Shown here: piece after piece, positions 27,396 to 36,522 of the stretch
Layout of the letters: every line of letters begins with the position of its first letter
How positions within the stretch are numbered: the first letter of the stretch is position 1
Origin: Micromonospora okii
Lineage (GTDB): Bacteria > Actinomycetota > Actinomycetes > Mycobacteriales > Micromonosporaceae
Assembly: GCF_020884795.1 (NCBI RefSeq)
Contig: NZ_BBZF01000017.1
Coordinates: forward strand, 263,504 to 327,503
Direction of reading: 5' to 3'
Length of the DNA stretch: 64,000 nucleotides
Notes under the pieces: model-generated
Told to the model about the DNA's origin: nothing
What the model saw: only the letters and a program-made list of their open reading frames with translations
Databases searched by the model: none
Position numbers and translations under genes: made by a program

Positions 27396-27429
27396 GAGGG
27401 GGCGGGCCGCGTCAGCGGCCCGCCCCCTC
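27396..27429 (+). terminator. groEL terminator
   Basis: Perfect 15-bp stem (27396-27410 with 27415-27429) with tetraloop GTCA, 23 nt after the stop. The following 27430-27574 is degenerate GC-rich repeat (CCGCCGGCGCTGCGTC-like) without a gene. Confidence 0.92.
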
Positions 27430-27574
27430 CGTCGTCTCGCCCCCCCGCAGCGCAGCCGGCCGTGGCCTCGTTCCCGCCGGCGCTGCGTCATCCCCGCGGG
27501 CAGTGGCGCTGTCCCCGCCGGCCGCGCCTCTTCCCCGCCGGCGCTGCGTCGTCCCGCCGGCCGTGCCCGGCCCG

Positions 27575-27820
27575 TCACGTCGGCAGGGGTCGTTGGTTGC
27601 GCTGCTTCCGGCCCCGGTCGTAGGGCGGGTGGATGCGCAGCGGCTCGTCCACCAGGGCCACCGGCTCCTCGACCGGGGGCGCGTCGACCCCCGTCATCTC
27701 CGCGAGCTGCTCGGCGTCGCCGTAGTCCAGCCGGTCGAACGGCAGTTGCCCCGGGATCTCCTCGACCGGCACCCAGGCGATGGGTCGAGTGCCGTCGGTC
27801 TCCTCGTCGTCCGTGGTCAT
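27575..27820 (-). CDS. Small acidic conserved-type hypothetical protein
   Basis: 81 residues, acidic N-terminus (MTTDDEETDG), middle PVEEIPGQLPFDRLDYGDAE, basic C-terminus (DRGRKQRNQRP). No membrane segment or motif that I recognise. Supported as a real gene by a strong GAGGAGG just upstream of the ATG at 27820 and by a non-repetitive composition between repeat-rich flanks. Convergent with groEL. The 190 bp beyond its start hold no gene. Confidence 0.65.
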   Translation of the reverse strand: MTTDDEETDGTRPIAWVPVEEIPGQLPFDRLDYGDAEQLAEMTGVDAPPVEEPVALVDEPLRIHPPYDRGRKQRNQRPLPT

Positions 27821-28011
27821 GACCGCCTCCTCTAACCAGACGGTAGGGGGCCGTCGATGCGGGGGCAGCCGAACGGCGCTATGCGGATCGCTGCCCGTTC
27901 TGCTCGATCTGCCCCGGATCGCGGTCGGTCATGCAACTTCGTCCTTCGGCCAGGGGCGTCGGCCGGCGGCACCCCTGCCCAGCCCCGTCCGGGCCGTTCT
28001 TGCCCCGCCGT

Positions 28012-29103
28012 TCAGCCCCCGACCGGCGGGAGCGCCTTGCGGTACAGGAAGAAGACCCGCTCGATCCGGGCACCCGCGCTGCGCGAGTAGAACGGCACCG
28101 GGCCCACCCAGCCGATCTGGGCGGTCTTCACCCCTTCGGCCCGCTGGTCGCGCAGGCACCGGCGCAGCAGCACCCCGCCGATCCCCGTACCCTCGGCCTC
28201 CGGCGCGGTGCCCATCGGCCCGAACCAGCTCGGCCGGGACGAGCCCCAGGCGGCGAAGCCGAGGACCGCGCCGTCCCGCTCCGCCAGGTGTGCCCCCGCG
28301 CCGGGCCGCCCCACCGAGCCGGCCAGCTCGCCGTCCCACGCGCCGCCGAAGGTGGACCGGGCGAACGCGACCAGCGCCGGCAGGTCCGCCGGCTCCGCGC
28401 GCCGCACGGTGATCCCCCGCTCGGCCAGCCGCCGCTCCGCCGGCTCCGTCGTCCGCAGTGCCGGCGATTCGTCGTACGACAGGTCGGCGGTCATGTTCCA
28501 GGCGGTACGGTCCTGCCGGTAGCCCAGCGCCAGCGCGGCGCAGACCGCCGGGGTGTACCGCACGTCGATCCCCGGCCAGACGTAGTACGGCGGATTGCCG
28601 GCGAGCAGCACCTCCGTCGCGCCGCGCTCGGCGAGCCCGCGCTCGGCCCGGGCGAGCAGGGCCCGGCCGACCCCGCGGCGGCGCAGCTCCGGGGCCACCG
28701 CGACCAGGTCGACGTGCCCGACCACGGGCTCCGCCGTGGCGAGCGAGGCGATCAGCACCCCGACCGGCTCCGCCCCCCGGTACGCGACCAGCCCCAGCAC
28801 CGTCCGGTCGGCCGAGGCGCGGGTGTGGAGGGTGTCCACGAGGGCCGCCGCCTCGGCCGAGTCCTCGGGCAGGTCGAGGGCCCGCCGGCACAGGTCGACC
28901 ACGGCGGGCAGCGCGCCCGGGGTCAGCTCGGCCAGGGTCAGCCCGTCCGGGGCCGGTCCGCCCGGGACCGGCGATCCTGCGCCCGGTGCGCCCGGCGCCG
29001 GCGCGCCCGGGCCCGGCTGACCCGGGGTCAGCGATCCTGGGGCCGATTCACCCGGGGTCGGCTCGACCGTCGTCGGCTCGGCCGGAAAACTCTCCGCGTC
29101 CAT
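28012..29103 (-). CDS. Double-domain GNAT N-acetyltransferase
   Basis: 363 residues. A Pro/Gly/Ala linker at the N-terminus (PGAPAPGAPGAGSPVPGG) is followed by GNAT module 1 with VDLVAVAPELRRRGVGRALL and module 2 with GWVGPVPFYSRSAGARIERV near the end; the second acetyl-CoA loop is weaker (EAEGTGIGGVLLRR). Acceptor unknown. ATG 29103 is preceded by TAGGGT with an 8-nt gap, so it may be nearly leaderless; a GTG at 29139 is an alternative. Confidence 0.8.
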   Translation of the reverse strand: MDAESFPAEPTTVEPTPGESAPGSLTPGQPGPGAPAPGAPGAGSPVPGGPAPDGLTLAELTPGALPAVVDLCRRALDLPEDSAEAAALVDTLHTRASADRTVLGLVAYRGAEPVGVLIASLATAEPVVGHVDLVAVAPELRRRGVGRALLARAERGLAERGATEVLLAGNPPYYVWPGIDVRYTPAVCAALALGYRQDRTAWNMTADLSYDESPALRTTEPAERRLAERGITVRRAEPADLPALVAFARSTFGGAWDGELAGSVGRPGAGAHLAERDGAVLGFAAWGSSRPSWFGPMGTAPEAEGTGIGGVLLRRCLRDQRAEGVKTAQIGWVGPVPFYSRSAGARIERVFFLYRKALPPVGG

Positions 29104-29171
29104 GGTCGCCGACCCTAGACGACCGCCGTCGCCCGGCACACCCCCCGCCTGGTCCCGCCGGGGACAGGGGC

Positions 29172-29226
29172 GTGAGAAGGGAACCCTTCTCTACCGTATG
29201 CGTTAACAAGGGGCCCTTCCTTTCAC
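29172..29226. repeat. 3'-end palindrome family, copy B
   Basis: Arms GAAGGGAACCCTT and AAGGGGCCCTTCC around CTACCGTATGCGTTAAC (reverse orientation of the family loop). The TGA of the subtilase (29223-29225) lies inside the element. Confidence 0.85.
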
Positions 29227-31739
29227 CCGAGGGCGGCGCGGACGGCCGCGTACGCGTCGACCATGCCCGCGCCCGCGACGTTCGCCCCGCCCCCGCAGGA
29301 ATCCCCCGGGTCGTCCGAGCGGGGAGCCGGCGCGATCGGCACGGCGGTGTCGCGCAGGATGCGGCGGGTGCGCTCCAGGTCGCCGACCAGGGCCGGGTTC
29401 GCCGACCACATCAGCGCCACCACCCCCGCCACCTGCGGGGTCGCCATCGAGGTGCCGTCCAGCGTGGCGTACCCGCCGCCCGGCATCGCGGAGAGCACCC
29501 CCGCGCCCGGGGCGACCACGTCCGGCTTCGACGCGCCGGGCACGGGCCCCCGGCTGGAGAAGGGGGCGATCCGGCGCTGCCGGTCCACCGCCCCGACGGT
29601 GACCACGTCCGGGTACACCGCCGGCGGGTCCTCGATCGACCCGCAGTACGGGCCGGTGTTGCCGGCCGCCGCGACGACGAGGATGCCGGCCGCGTCCAGC
29701 GCCGCCGTCGCCGACCGCAGCGCCGCCGGGTCGCAGCCCTCGATCGGCGGGCAGCCCCAGGAGTTCGTGAGCACCTGCGGGGCCCGTTCCGGCCGCCCGT
29801 CGGTGAACGGGTCGCCGCCGGCGGGGAACGGGGCCAGCATGAACTGGAGGCAGTCGAGGTAGCGGGCCGGGCTGCCGAGGTTGCGGGCCAGGTTGACGCA
29901 GCCGACCCAGCTCGCCCCGGGGGCCACCCCGATGCCGTCGCGCCCGACGGCGCTGCCCGCCGTGTGGGTGCCGTGCCCGCCCTGGTCGGTCGGGGCGGTA
30001 GTGCCGTCCCACGGGTCGTACCAGGAGTCGTCGCCGCCCCGGAAGCCGGCGGACAGCGTGGGGTGCCGCCCGTCGACCCCCGAGTCCGAGCTGCCGACCA
30101 CGATGCCGGCCCCGGTCACCCCGAGCTGCGACCAGACCCGGTCGGCGCGGATCAGCGAGACGTTCCAGGTCGGGCCGCCGGGTGCCGGCTCGTCGCCCCT
30201 GCTGGTCGGCGCGGGGGCCGGCAGGGGGCGCAGCCGCTGGCTGAGCAGCACCCGGTCCACCTCGGGCCGCCGGGACAGCCAGGCCCGCACGGCCGGGCCG
30301 CCGTCCACCTCGATCGCGTTGACCAGGTAGTACGGCGTCGGGTCGAGCCGCAGCCGGGCCAGGTCGCGGCGCAGGTCGGCCTGGGTGCGCGCGGCGGTGT
30401 CGACCAGCCGCCGGTACACCTCCCGGGCCCGGGCGTCCCGTCCCGCCTGCCCGGGTGCCCCGGCGGGGATGCCGCCCAGGTCGGCCTGCTCGCGCAGCAC
30501 CACCAGCAGCCGCTCGCCGTGCGAGCCGGGCTGGCCCGGCCCGGCGTAGACGACGGCGGCCACGGCGAACAGGAGCGCGGCGGTCGCCGCCGCGACCGGT
30601 CGGCCGGGCGTGCGACCGCCGGGGCGGGCCAGCAGCACGCCGTACGCGACGGAGAGCACCGCGGCCACCGCGAGCCCGGCGGCGGCGGTGAGCGCCACCC
30701 AGTACGGCACGTCCCGGGTCGCCGCCAGGACCAGGGTGATCTCCTCCGGGTCGGCGAATGCCAGCGGCCCGAACACGCCGAGCCCGACCAGCCAGCGGGC
30801 CGGGCCGGGGCCGGTGACGCCGCCCGAGCGGGCGGCCGGGGCCTGGAGGGCGGCCAGCGCGAAGCCGAGCGGCGGCAGGGTCAGCAGGGCGGGAAGCTGC
30901 GCGCCGGACTGCCCGGTGCCGGCGGCGACCAGCAGCAGCGCCACCCCGGCGACCAGGCCGCCGAGCAGCACCAGCCGGGCCGGCCGGGCCGGGCGCCCGA
31001 CCGTGAAGTGGGACCAGAACCGGCCGTCGAGCAGCGCCCCGACCAGCACGCCGACGGCCGCCGCCGCGAGCGCCGCGAGGACGGTCTCCAGCGGCCCGCC
31101 GAGCGCCCCGAGCCACGCCCAGGGCAGCAGGGCCGCCAGCCCGGCGGCCACCGCCAGCAGGGTCGCCGCGCCCGGCCGCCGCGCCCGTGGCCGGTCAACG
31201 GCGGGCTCGCCGCCCGCACCCGGTGCCGCGCCTCCGGCCGGCATCCAGGCGGCGGCCGGCCGGTCTCCGGGGGCCGGCGGGGCCGGGGCGTCGCCCCGGG
31301 GGAGCCGGCCGAGCACCACGGCGAGCAGGGCGGCCGTGGCCGCCAGCGCGGCCAGGTACGCCTCGTGGTGCGCCGGCGGCAGGGCGCGCAGCAGCGTGAG
31401 CGCCCCGAGGGCGAGCAGCCCGCCGAGCCAGGCCCGGCCGGTGGCCCGCACCGCCCCGGGGCGGGGCAGCAGGGCCAGCAGCAGCACCGGGACGCCGGCC
31501 AGCAGGAGGGTGACCACGGCCGCCACCGGCCACAACCAGGCCGCCCGGCTCAACCCGCTGAGCATCATGAACTGATCGGCCACCCAGCCGACCAGCTCGG
31601 CGGGGACGGTGACCGCGACCGCCCAGCAGCCGACCAGCACCGCCGCCACCACCGGCCACGGGCCGGGGCGGGCCGGCGGGGGGCCCGGCACGGGCGGGGG
31701 GAAGGGACGACCTGCGAACGGTGGGGGACCGACCTCCAT
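29223..31739 (-). CDS. Membrane-anchored subtilisin-like serine protease (S8) with multi-spanning N-terminal domain
   Basis: 838 residues. Residues 1-455 hold about ten hydrophobic helices separated by Pro/Arg loops. Residues 460-530 are hydrophilic (propeptide-like, YYLVNAIEVDGG). Then an S8 domain: Asp552 in SSDSGVDG, His589 in GGHGTHTAG, oxyanion Asn in AAAGNTG, Ser764 in DGTSMATP. Three or more Cys in the catalytic domain suggest an extracytoplasmic location. The usual secreted or mycosin-type subtilase has one anchor, so the architecture is unusual. ATG 31739 lies 6 nt after a TACTGT -10, so it is probably leaderless. Confidence 0.88.
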   Translation of the reverse strand: MEVGPPPFAGRPFPPPVPGPPPARPGPWPVVAAVLVGCWAVAVTVPAELVGWVADQFMMLSGLSRAAWLWPVAAVVTLLLAGVPVLLLALLPRPGAVRATGRAWLGGLLALGALTLLRALPPAHHEAYLAALAATAALLAVVLGRLPRGDAPAPPAPGDRPAAAWMPAGGAAPGAGGEPAVDRPRARRPGAATLLAVAAGLAALLPWAWLGALGGPLETVLAALAAAAVGVLVGALLDGRFWSHFTVGRPARPARLVLLGGLVAGVALLLVAAGTGQSGAQLPALLTLPPLGFALAALQAPAARSGGVTGPGPARWLVGLGVFGPLAFADPEEITLVLAATRDVPYWVALTAAAGLAVAAVLSVAYGVLLARPGGRTPGRPVAAATAALLFAVAAVVYAGPGQPGSHGERLLVVLREQADLGGIPAGAPGQAGRDARAREVYRRLVDTAARTQADLRRDLARLRLDPTPYYLVNAIEVDGGPAVRAWLSRRPEVDRVLLSQRLRPLPAPAPTSRGDEPAPGGPTWNVSLIRADRVWSQLGVTGAGIVVGSSDSGVDGRHPTLSAGFRGGDDSWYDPWDGTTAPTDQGGHGTHTAGSAVGRDGIGVAPGASWVGCVNLARNLGSPARYLDCLQFMLAPFPAGGDPFTDGRPERAPQVLTNSWGCPPIEGCDPAALRSATAALDAAGILVVAAAGNTGPYCGSIEDPPAVYPDVVTVGAVDRQRRIAPFSSRGPVPGASKPDVVAPGAGVLSAMPGGGYATLDGTSMATPQVAGVVALMWSANPALVGDLERTRRILRDTAVPIAPAPRSDDPGDSCGGGANVAGAGMVDAYAAVRAALG

Positions 31740-31745
31740 CCCCAG

Positions 31746-31796
31746 ACAGTACGGCGCGACCGCGACATGCCGTCGTAGCACCGTGGCGGCTACCGT
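31746..31796. promoter_or_regulatory. Divergent leaderless promoters of the subtilase and glpD genes
   Basis: TACTGT (31751-31746, minus) and TACCGT (31791-31796, plus), each 6 nt from its start codon, within a 63-bp intergenic gap. Confidence 0.6.
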
Positions 31797-31802
31797 GGAC
31801 GG

Positions 31803-33638
31803 GTGCGCGACCCCAACGTCTCCCGAACCGTCGCCGGCCGGCTCTCCCCGCAACGCCGCGCCGAGGACCTGCGGCGACTACGTGCCGAGCAGTTCGACGT
31901 CCTGGTCATCGGCGGTGGCGTCACCGGCGCGGGGGCGGCGCTGGACGCCGCCTCCCGGGGGTTGAAGGTGGCCCTCGTGGAGGCCCGCGACTACGCCGCC
32001 GGCACCTCCAGCCGGTCGAGCAAGCTGATCCACGGGGGCCTGCGCTACCTGGAGCAGTTGGAGTTCCACCTGGTCCACGAGGCGCTCACCGAGCGGGGGC
32101 TGCTCGCCACCCGGCTCGCCCCGCACCTGGTCCGGCCGGTGCCGTTCCTGGTCCCGCTCCCCGCCGGCCGGGGTGCCCGGGCCCTGCCGGGGCGCACGTT
32201 CCGCCGGTCCTACTACGGCCTCGGCGTGGCCGCGTACGACGCGTTCGCCGGGCTGTTCGGGGGCGGGCGGGGGATGCCGCTGCACCGGCACCTGACCCGG
32301 GAGGGGGCGCGGCGGGTCTTCCCGAGCCTGCGCGCCGACGGGCTGGCCGGGGCCATCCGCTACTACGACGGGCAGGTCGACGACGCCCGGCTGGTGGTCA
32401 CCCTGGCCCGTACCGCGGCCAGCCTCGGCGCGACCGTGGTCAACAGCGCCCGCGCGGTCGGCCTGGTCCGGCAGGCCCGCGAGGTGACCGGGGTCCGGGT
32501 CCGCGACCTGGAGGCCCCGCCCGGCTCGCCGGATGCCGAGTTCGAAGTGCGGGCCCGGACGGTCGTCGCCGCGACGGGCGTGTGGAGCGACGACATGTCC
32601 CGGATGCTCGACGACGTCGGGCTGCGCCCCGGCTTCCGGGTCCGGGCCTCCAAGGGCGTGCACCTCGTGGTGCCCCGCTCGGCGATCACCGGCGAGGCCG
32701 GGCTGATCCTGCGCACCGCCACCAGCGTCCTGTTCGTGATCCCGTGGGGCGGCCACTGGATCATCGGCACCACCGACACCGACTGGCGGCTCGACCGGTC
32801 CCACCCGGCCGCCTCCGCCCACGACATCGCCTACCTGCTGGAGCAGGTCAACACGGTGCTGGACCGGCCGCTGACCACCGCCGACATCGAGGGCGTGTAC
32901 GCCGGGCTGCGCCCGCTGCTGGCCGGCGAGGCGGACTCCACCTCGAAGCTGTCCCGGGAGCACGCGGTGATCGAGCCGATGCTCGGGCTGCTGCTGGTCG
33001 CCGGGGGCAAGTACACGACGTACCGGGTGATGGCCTCCGACGTGATCGACCGGGCCGCCCACCGGCTCGGCGGGGTCCGCCCGTCCCGCACCGCCGACCT
33101 GCCGCTGCTGGGGGCCGACGGGTACGCGGCGATGTGGCGGGACCGGGCCGGCCTGGCCCGCCGCCACGGGGTGCCGGTCGGGGTGGTCGAGCACCTGCTG
33201 GAGCGGTACGGCACCCTGACCCTCGACCTGCTGGCCCTGGTCGACGCGGACCCGCTGCTGGCCGCCCCGCTGGCCGGCGCGCCGGAGTACCTGGCGGCCG
33301 AGGTGGCGTACGCGGCCCGCGCCGAGGGGGCGCTGCACCTGGAGGACGTGCTCACCCGGCGTACCCGGATCTCCTTCGAGACCGCCCACCGCGGCCTGGC
33401 CTCCGCCGAGCACGCCGCGGAGCTGATGGGCGCGGTGCTGGGCTGGGACGCCGCGACCCGGGCGCGGGAGGTCACGCACTACCGGGCCCGGGTGGAGGCG
33501 GAGCGGGAGTCCCAGCTCATGCCGGACGACGCGACCGCCGACGCCGCGCGGCTCGGCGCGCCCGACGTGCGGGGCTTCGCGCCGGACCGGGGCGTCGACG
33601 ACGACCCCGTCGGGCTGCCGTCGTCCTCCCGCAGCTAG
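31803..33638 (+). CDS. glpD: FAD-dependent glycerol-3-phosphate dehydrogenase
   Basis: 611 residues. Oxidises sn-glycerol-3-phosphate to DHAP, passing electrons to quinones at the membrane. FAD-binding VLVIGGGVTGAGAALDAASR at the N-terminus, then TSSRSSKLIHGGLRYLEQ, a strong GlpD signature, and GGKYTTYRVMA, plus the C-terminal DAO_C domain with EDVLTRRTRISFETAHRG. GTG 31803 is supported by a -10 box exactly 6 nt upstream. No glpF/glpK beside it. Convergent with an FAD-linked oxidase gene. Confidence 0.95.
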   Translation: MRDPNVSRTVAGRLSPQRRAEDLRRLRAEQFDVLVIGGGVTGAGAALDAASRGLKVALVEARDYAAGTSSRSSKLIHGGLRYLEQLEFHLVHEALTERGLLATRLAPHLVRPVPFLVPLPAGRGARALPGRTFRRSYYGLGVAAYDAFAGLFGGGRGMPLHRHLTREGARRVFPSLRADGLAGAIRYYDGQVDDARLVVTLARTAASLGATVVNSARAVGLVRQAREVTGVRVRDLEAPPGSPDAEFEVRARTVVAATGVWSDDMSRMLDDVGLRPGFRVRASKGVHLVVPRSAITGEAGLILRTATSVLFVIPWGGHWIIGTTDTDWRLDRSHPAASAHDIAYLLEQVNTVLDRPLTTADIEGVYAGLRPLLAGEADSTSKLSREHAVIEPMLGLLLVAGGKYTTYRVMASDVIDRAAHRLGGVRPSRTADLPLLGADGYAAMWRDRAGLARRHGVPVGVVEHLLERYGTLTLDLLALVDADPLLAAPLAGAPEYLAAEVAYAARAEGALHLEDVLTRRTRISFETAHRGLASAEHAAELMGAVLGWDAATRAREVTHYRARVEAERESQLMPDDATADAARLGAPDVRGFAPDRGVDDDPVGLPSSSRS

Positions 33639-33645
33639 CCGGCCG

Positions 33646-33679
33646 GCCCGGCCGCCGCCCGGCGGCGACCCGGCCGGGC
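33646..33679. terminator. Hairpin between convergent glpD and FAD oxidase genes
   Basis: GCCCGGCC (33646-33653) pairs with GGCCGGGC (33672-33679), with an inner GCCGCC/GGCGGC pairing. Confidence 0.6.
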
Positions 33680-33687
33680 GCGGGCCC

Positions 33688-35088
33688 TCAGAGCACCTTG
33701 CCGGGGTTGAACAGCCCCTCCGGGTCCAGCGCCGCCTTGATCGCCTGGTGCACCCGCACCCCGACCGGCCCGATCTCCCGGGCCAGCCAGTCCCGCTTGA
33801 GCAGCCCCACCCCGTGCTCGCCGGTGCAGGTGCCGCCCAGCTCCAGGCCGAGCCGCATGATCTCGTCGAAGGCCCGCCGCCCCCGCTCCAGGCTCGCCGG
33901 GTCGGCGCGGTCGACCACGATGTTCGGGTGCATGTTGCCGTCCCCGGCGTGCCCCACCACACCGATCGGCACCCCGCACTCGGCGGCGACGCGGGCCACC
34001 CCGTCGAGCAGGGCGGCGAGCGAACCCCGGGGGACGGCCACGTCGTCGATGATCAGCCCGCCGTTCCCGCCCGGGTACGCCTCGGCCGCGAACCGCTCCA
34101 TCGCCGGGTGGGCCATCCGGCGGGCCTGCAAGAGGGCCGCCGCCTCCACGGCGTCGCTGGCCGCGTAGACCTCGTCGGCCCCGGCGGCCTCGCACACCTC
34201 GGCGATGCGGGCCAGGTCGTCGGCGGCCCGCGAGCCGGTGTCCACGGCGGCCAGCAGCAGCGCCTGCGCGTCGGTGCGCAACCCCATCGGCCGGTACGCC
34301 TCGATCGCCCGCAGGTGGGTGCGGTCGAGCAGCTCCAGCAGGCTCGGGGCGAGGCCCTTGGCGGCGATCTGGGCCACCGCCGCGCCGGCCTCCGCCGTCG
34401 AGTCGAACACCGCGACGAGGGTCAGGGACTCCTCCGGGGCGGGCCGCAGCGCCACGGTCACCTCGGTGACCACCCCGAGGGTGCCCTCCGAGCCGACGAA
34501 GAGCCGGGTCAGGTCGTACCCGGCGACCCCCTTGGCGGTGCGCCGGCCGGTGCGCAGCACCTCGCCGGAGGCGAGCACCACCTCCAGGCCGAGCACGTAC
34601 TCGGTGGTCACGCCGTACTTCACGCAGCACATGCCGCCGGCGTTGGTGGAGACGTTGCCGCCGATCGTCGACGACTCCCAGGAGCCCGGGTCCGGCGGGT
34701 AGTACAGCCCCTCCCGGCGCACCGCGCCGGCCAGCGTCGCGTTCACCACGCCGGGCTGGACGACGGCGATGCGGCTCACCGGGTCGATCTCCAGGATGCG
34801 GTCCATCGCCACGGTGCTCAGCACCACCGCGTCGGCCACGGAGTTCGCCGCGCCGGCGAGCCCCGTGCGCGCGCCCTGGGGCACCAGCGGCGCGCCGTGC
34901 CGCGCCGCCGCCCGCACCACGGCCGACACCTCCTCCGTGGTGCGCGGCCGGACCACCACCAGCGGCGTCGCCGAGGCGCACAGGTCCGCCTCGTCGCGCT
35001 CGTGCATCCGCAGCAGGTCCGGGTCGGTCAGGACGGCGTCGTCGCCGAGGGCGGCGCGCAGGTCGGCGAGGAGGGGGGAAGTTGCCAC
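33688..35088 (-). CDS. FAD-linked oxidase, GlcD/D-lactate dehydrogenase type
   Basis: 466 residues. PCMH-type FAD domain: VPQGARTGLAGAANSV and WESSTIGGNVSTNAGG with KYGVTTEYVLGLEVVL. The C-terminal FAD oxidase domain ends GHAGDGNMHPNIVV ... GGTCTGEHGVGLLKRDWL ... GLFNPGKVL. These belong to glycolate oxidase GlcD or D-lactate dehydrogenases that reduce quinone or another acceptor; the substrate cannot be fixed here. GTG 35088 is supported by TAGCCT 7 nt upstream; the frame continues 123 codons further 5' but that part is antisense to the next gene. Confidence 0.9.
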   Translation of the reverse strand: MATSPLLADLRAALGDDAVLTDPDLLRMHERDEADLCASATPLVVVRPRTTEEVSAVVRAAARHGAPLVPQGARTGLAGAANSVADAVVLSTVAMDRILEIDPVSRIAVVQPGVVNATLAGAVRREGLYYPPDPGSWESSTIGGNVSTNAGGMCCVKYGVTTEYVLGLEVVLASGEVLRTGRRTAKGVAGYDLTRLFVGSEGTLGVVTEVTVALRPAPEESLTLVAVFDSTAEAGAAVAQIAAKGLAPSLLELLDRTHLRAIEAYRPMGLRTDAQALLLAAVDTGSRAADDLARIAEVCEAAGADEVYAASDAVEAAALLQARRMAHPAMERFAAEAYPGGNGGLIIDDVAVPRGSLAALLDGVARVAAECGVPIGVVGHAGDGNMHPNIVVDRADPASLERGRRAFDEIMRLGLELGGTCTGEHGVGLLKRDWLAREIGPVGVRVHQAIKAALDPEGLFNPGKVL

Positions 35089-35095
35089 GCAGCAG

Positions 35096-35101
35096 AGGCT
35101 A
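35096..35101 (-). promoter_or_regulatory. Leaderless -10 box of the FAD oxidase gene
   Basis: TAGCCT on the minus strand, 7 nt before GTG 35088. Confidence 0.45.
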
Positions 35102-35185
35102 ACCCTCCGGCGGACGTCGGTCACCCGGTCGGGACCCCGCCCGGGGCGCGAGGATTCACCGTTGCCACGGCGGGTAGTCCGCGCC

Positions 35186-36451
35186 ATGGCCGTGGCCCGG
35201 GACCGCCGAGCGTCGTTGCTGCGGCGCGTCGGGATGCACGGGCGGGTGACGGACCTCGACTCGGCGCGGATCACGTCGGCGTTGGAGGAACTGCGGCACC
35301 GGAGCCGGGACACCCTGCACGACCGCCTGCACCGGGTCCGGATGACGGCCGGCCTGGCCGTCCAGGCCGGGCTCGCCGCCGCACTGTCGTGGGTCGTGGC
35401 GTACCAGTTCCTGAAGAACCCGCAGCCGGTCTTCGCGCCGATCTCGGCGGTCGGCACCCTGGCCGCGTCGGTCGGCCAGCGGCTGCGCCGGACCGTCGAG
35501 CTGATCGTCGGGGTGGCGGTCGGGGTGTTCCTCGGCGACGCGCTGATCTACTTCGTCGGCACCGGCCCCTGGCAGCTCGGAACGGTGGTGACGGGGGCGA
35601 TCCTGCTGACCATCTTCTTCGGCGGGAGCGTGGCGATCGTCATGCAGGCCGCCGCGACCGCCGTGCTGATCGTTACCCTCACTCCGTCGACCGCCAACCT
35701 GGAGATACCGCGCTTCATCGACGCTGGCGTCGGCGGCGGGATCGCGCTGCTGGTCACGGCGGTCCTGCTGCCGCTGAACCCGCTACGGGTGATCAACCGG
35801 GCCGCCCGGCCGGCGCTGGACCTGCTCTCCGATCAGCTCGACGTCGCGGCCGTGGCGCTGCGCGACGGGGACCGGGCCGCCGCCCAGCAGGCCCTGGAAC
35901 GGCTGCGGGAGAACAAGGAGGAGCTGGCCACCCTCGTCGAGGCGATCGAGGGGGCGAAGGAGACAACCACCCTCTCCCCGGCCCGCTGGCGTCGCCGCGA
36001 CGTGCTGACCCACTATGCCGAGGCGGCCGACCCGATCGACCGGGCGATGCGCAACAGCGGCACCCTCATCCGGCGCGCGGTGACCATGATCGAGGACGGC
36101 GAGCCGGTGCCGGAACCGTTGCCCGACGCGGTGGCCCACCTCGCCGAGACGGTCCGGCTGCTCCGGCACGAGTTCGCGGTCGGGGCGGAGCCGGAGGACG
36201 CCCGGGAACGGTCCCTGCGCGCGGTCAGCGAGGCCGGCCGGGCGTACGCGCAGGGGGTCGGCTTCTCCGGCAGCGTGGTGGTCGCGCAGGTGCGCACCAC
36301 CGCCAGCGACCTGCTGGTCGCCTCCGGCATCGACCAGGAGGAGGCGAACCGGCTGATCCGACAGTCCTTCGGCGAGCAGGAGCGGCCGAGCGGGGGCCCG
36401 GTCGAGCGCACCGGCGCCCCGAAGCCCCCCACCACCCCGCCGCTCGGCTGA
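35186..36451 (+). CDS. FUSC/aromatic acid exporter-like membrane protein
   Basis: 421 residues. Helices at about 54-75, 88-105, 108-125, 130-150, 155-170 and 185-205 (AGLAVQAGLAAALSWVVAYQ, VELIVGVAVGVFLG, TGAILLTIFFGGSVAIVMQA, GIALLVTAVLLPLNPLRVIN), then a soluble helical C-terminal half. This layout matches FUSC/ArAE (DUF939-like) proteins proposed to export aromatic acids. ATG 35186 has TAGTCC 5 nt upstream and no good Shine-Dalgarno sequence. Convergent with the desulfurase-like gene. Confidence 0.82.
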   Translation: MAVARDRRASLLRRVGMHGRVTDLDSARITSALEELRHRSRDTLHDRLHRVRMTAGLAVQAGLAAALSWVVAYQFLKNPQPVFAPISAVGTLAASVGQRLRRTVELIVGVAVGVFLGDALIYFVGTGPWQLGTVVTGAILLTIFFGGSVAIVMQAAATAVLIVTLTPSTANLEIPRFIDAGVGGGIALLVTAVLLPLNPLRVINRAARPALDLLSDQLDVAAVALRDGDRAAAQQALERLRENKEELATLVEAIEGAKETTTLSPARWRRRDVLTHYAEAADPIDRAMRNSGTLIRRAVTMIEDGEPVPEPLPDAVAHLAETVRLLRHEFAVGAEPEDARERSLRAVSEAGRAYAQGVGFSGSVVVAQVRTTASDLLVASGIDQEEANRLIRQSFGEQERPSGGPVERTGAPKPPTTPPLG

Positions 36452-36459
36452 GCGACGGG

Positions 36460-36479
36460 GCCGCCCGGGACCGGGCGGC
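36460..36479. terminator. Hairpin between convergent genes
   Basis: GCCGCCC-GGGACC-GGGCGGC: 7-bp perfect stem, 6-nt loop. Confidence 0.6.
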
Positions 36480-36522
36480 GGGCCCGCCGAGGGCCGCGAG
36501 GCGGGGGAGGGGACCGGGCGGC

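Noticed and set aside
28458..31778. Open frame of more than 1,100 codons on the plus strand antisense to the subtilase gene
   Set aside because: It is rich in Arg/Pro/Gly/Ala with no domains. It mirrors the GC-biased third positions of the real minus-strand gene.
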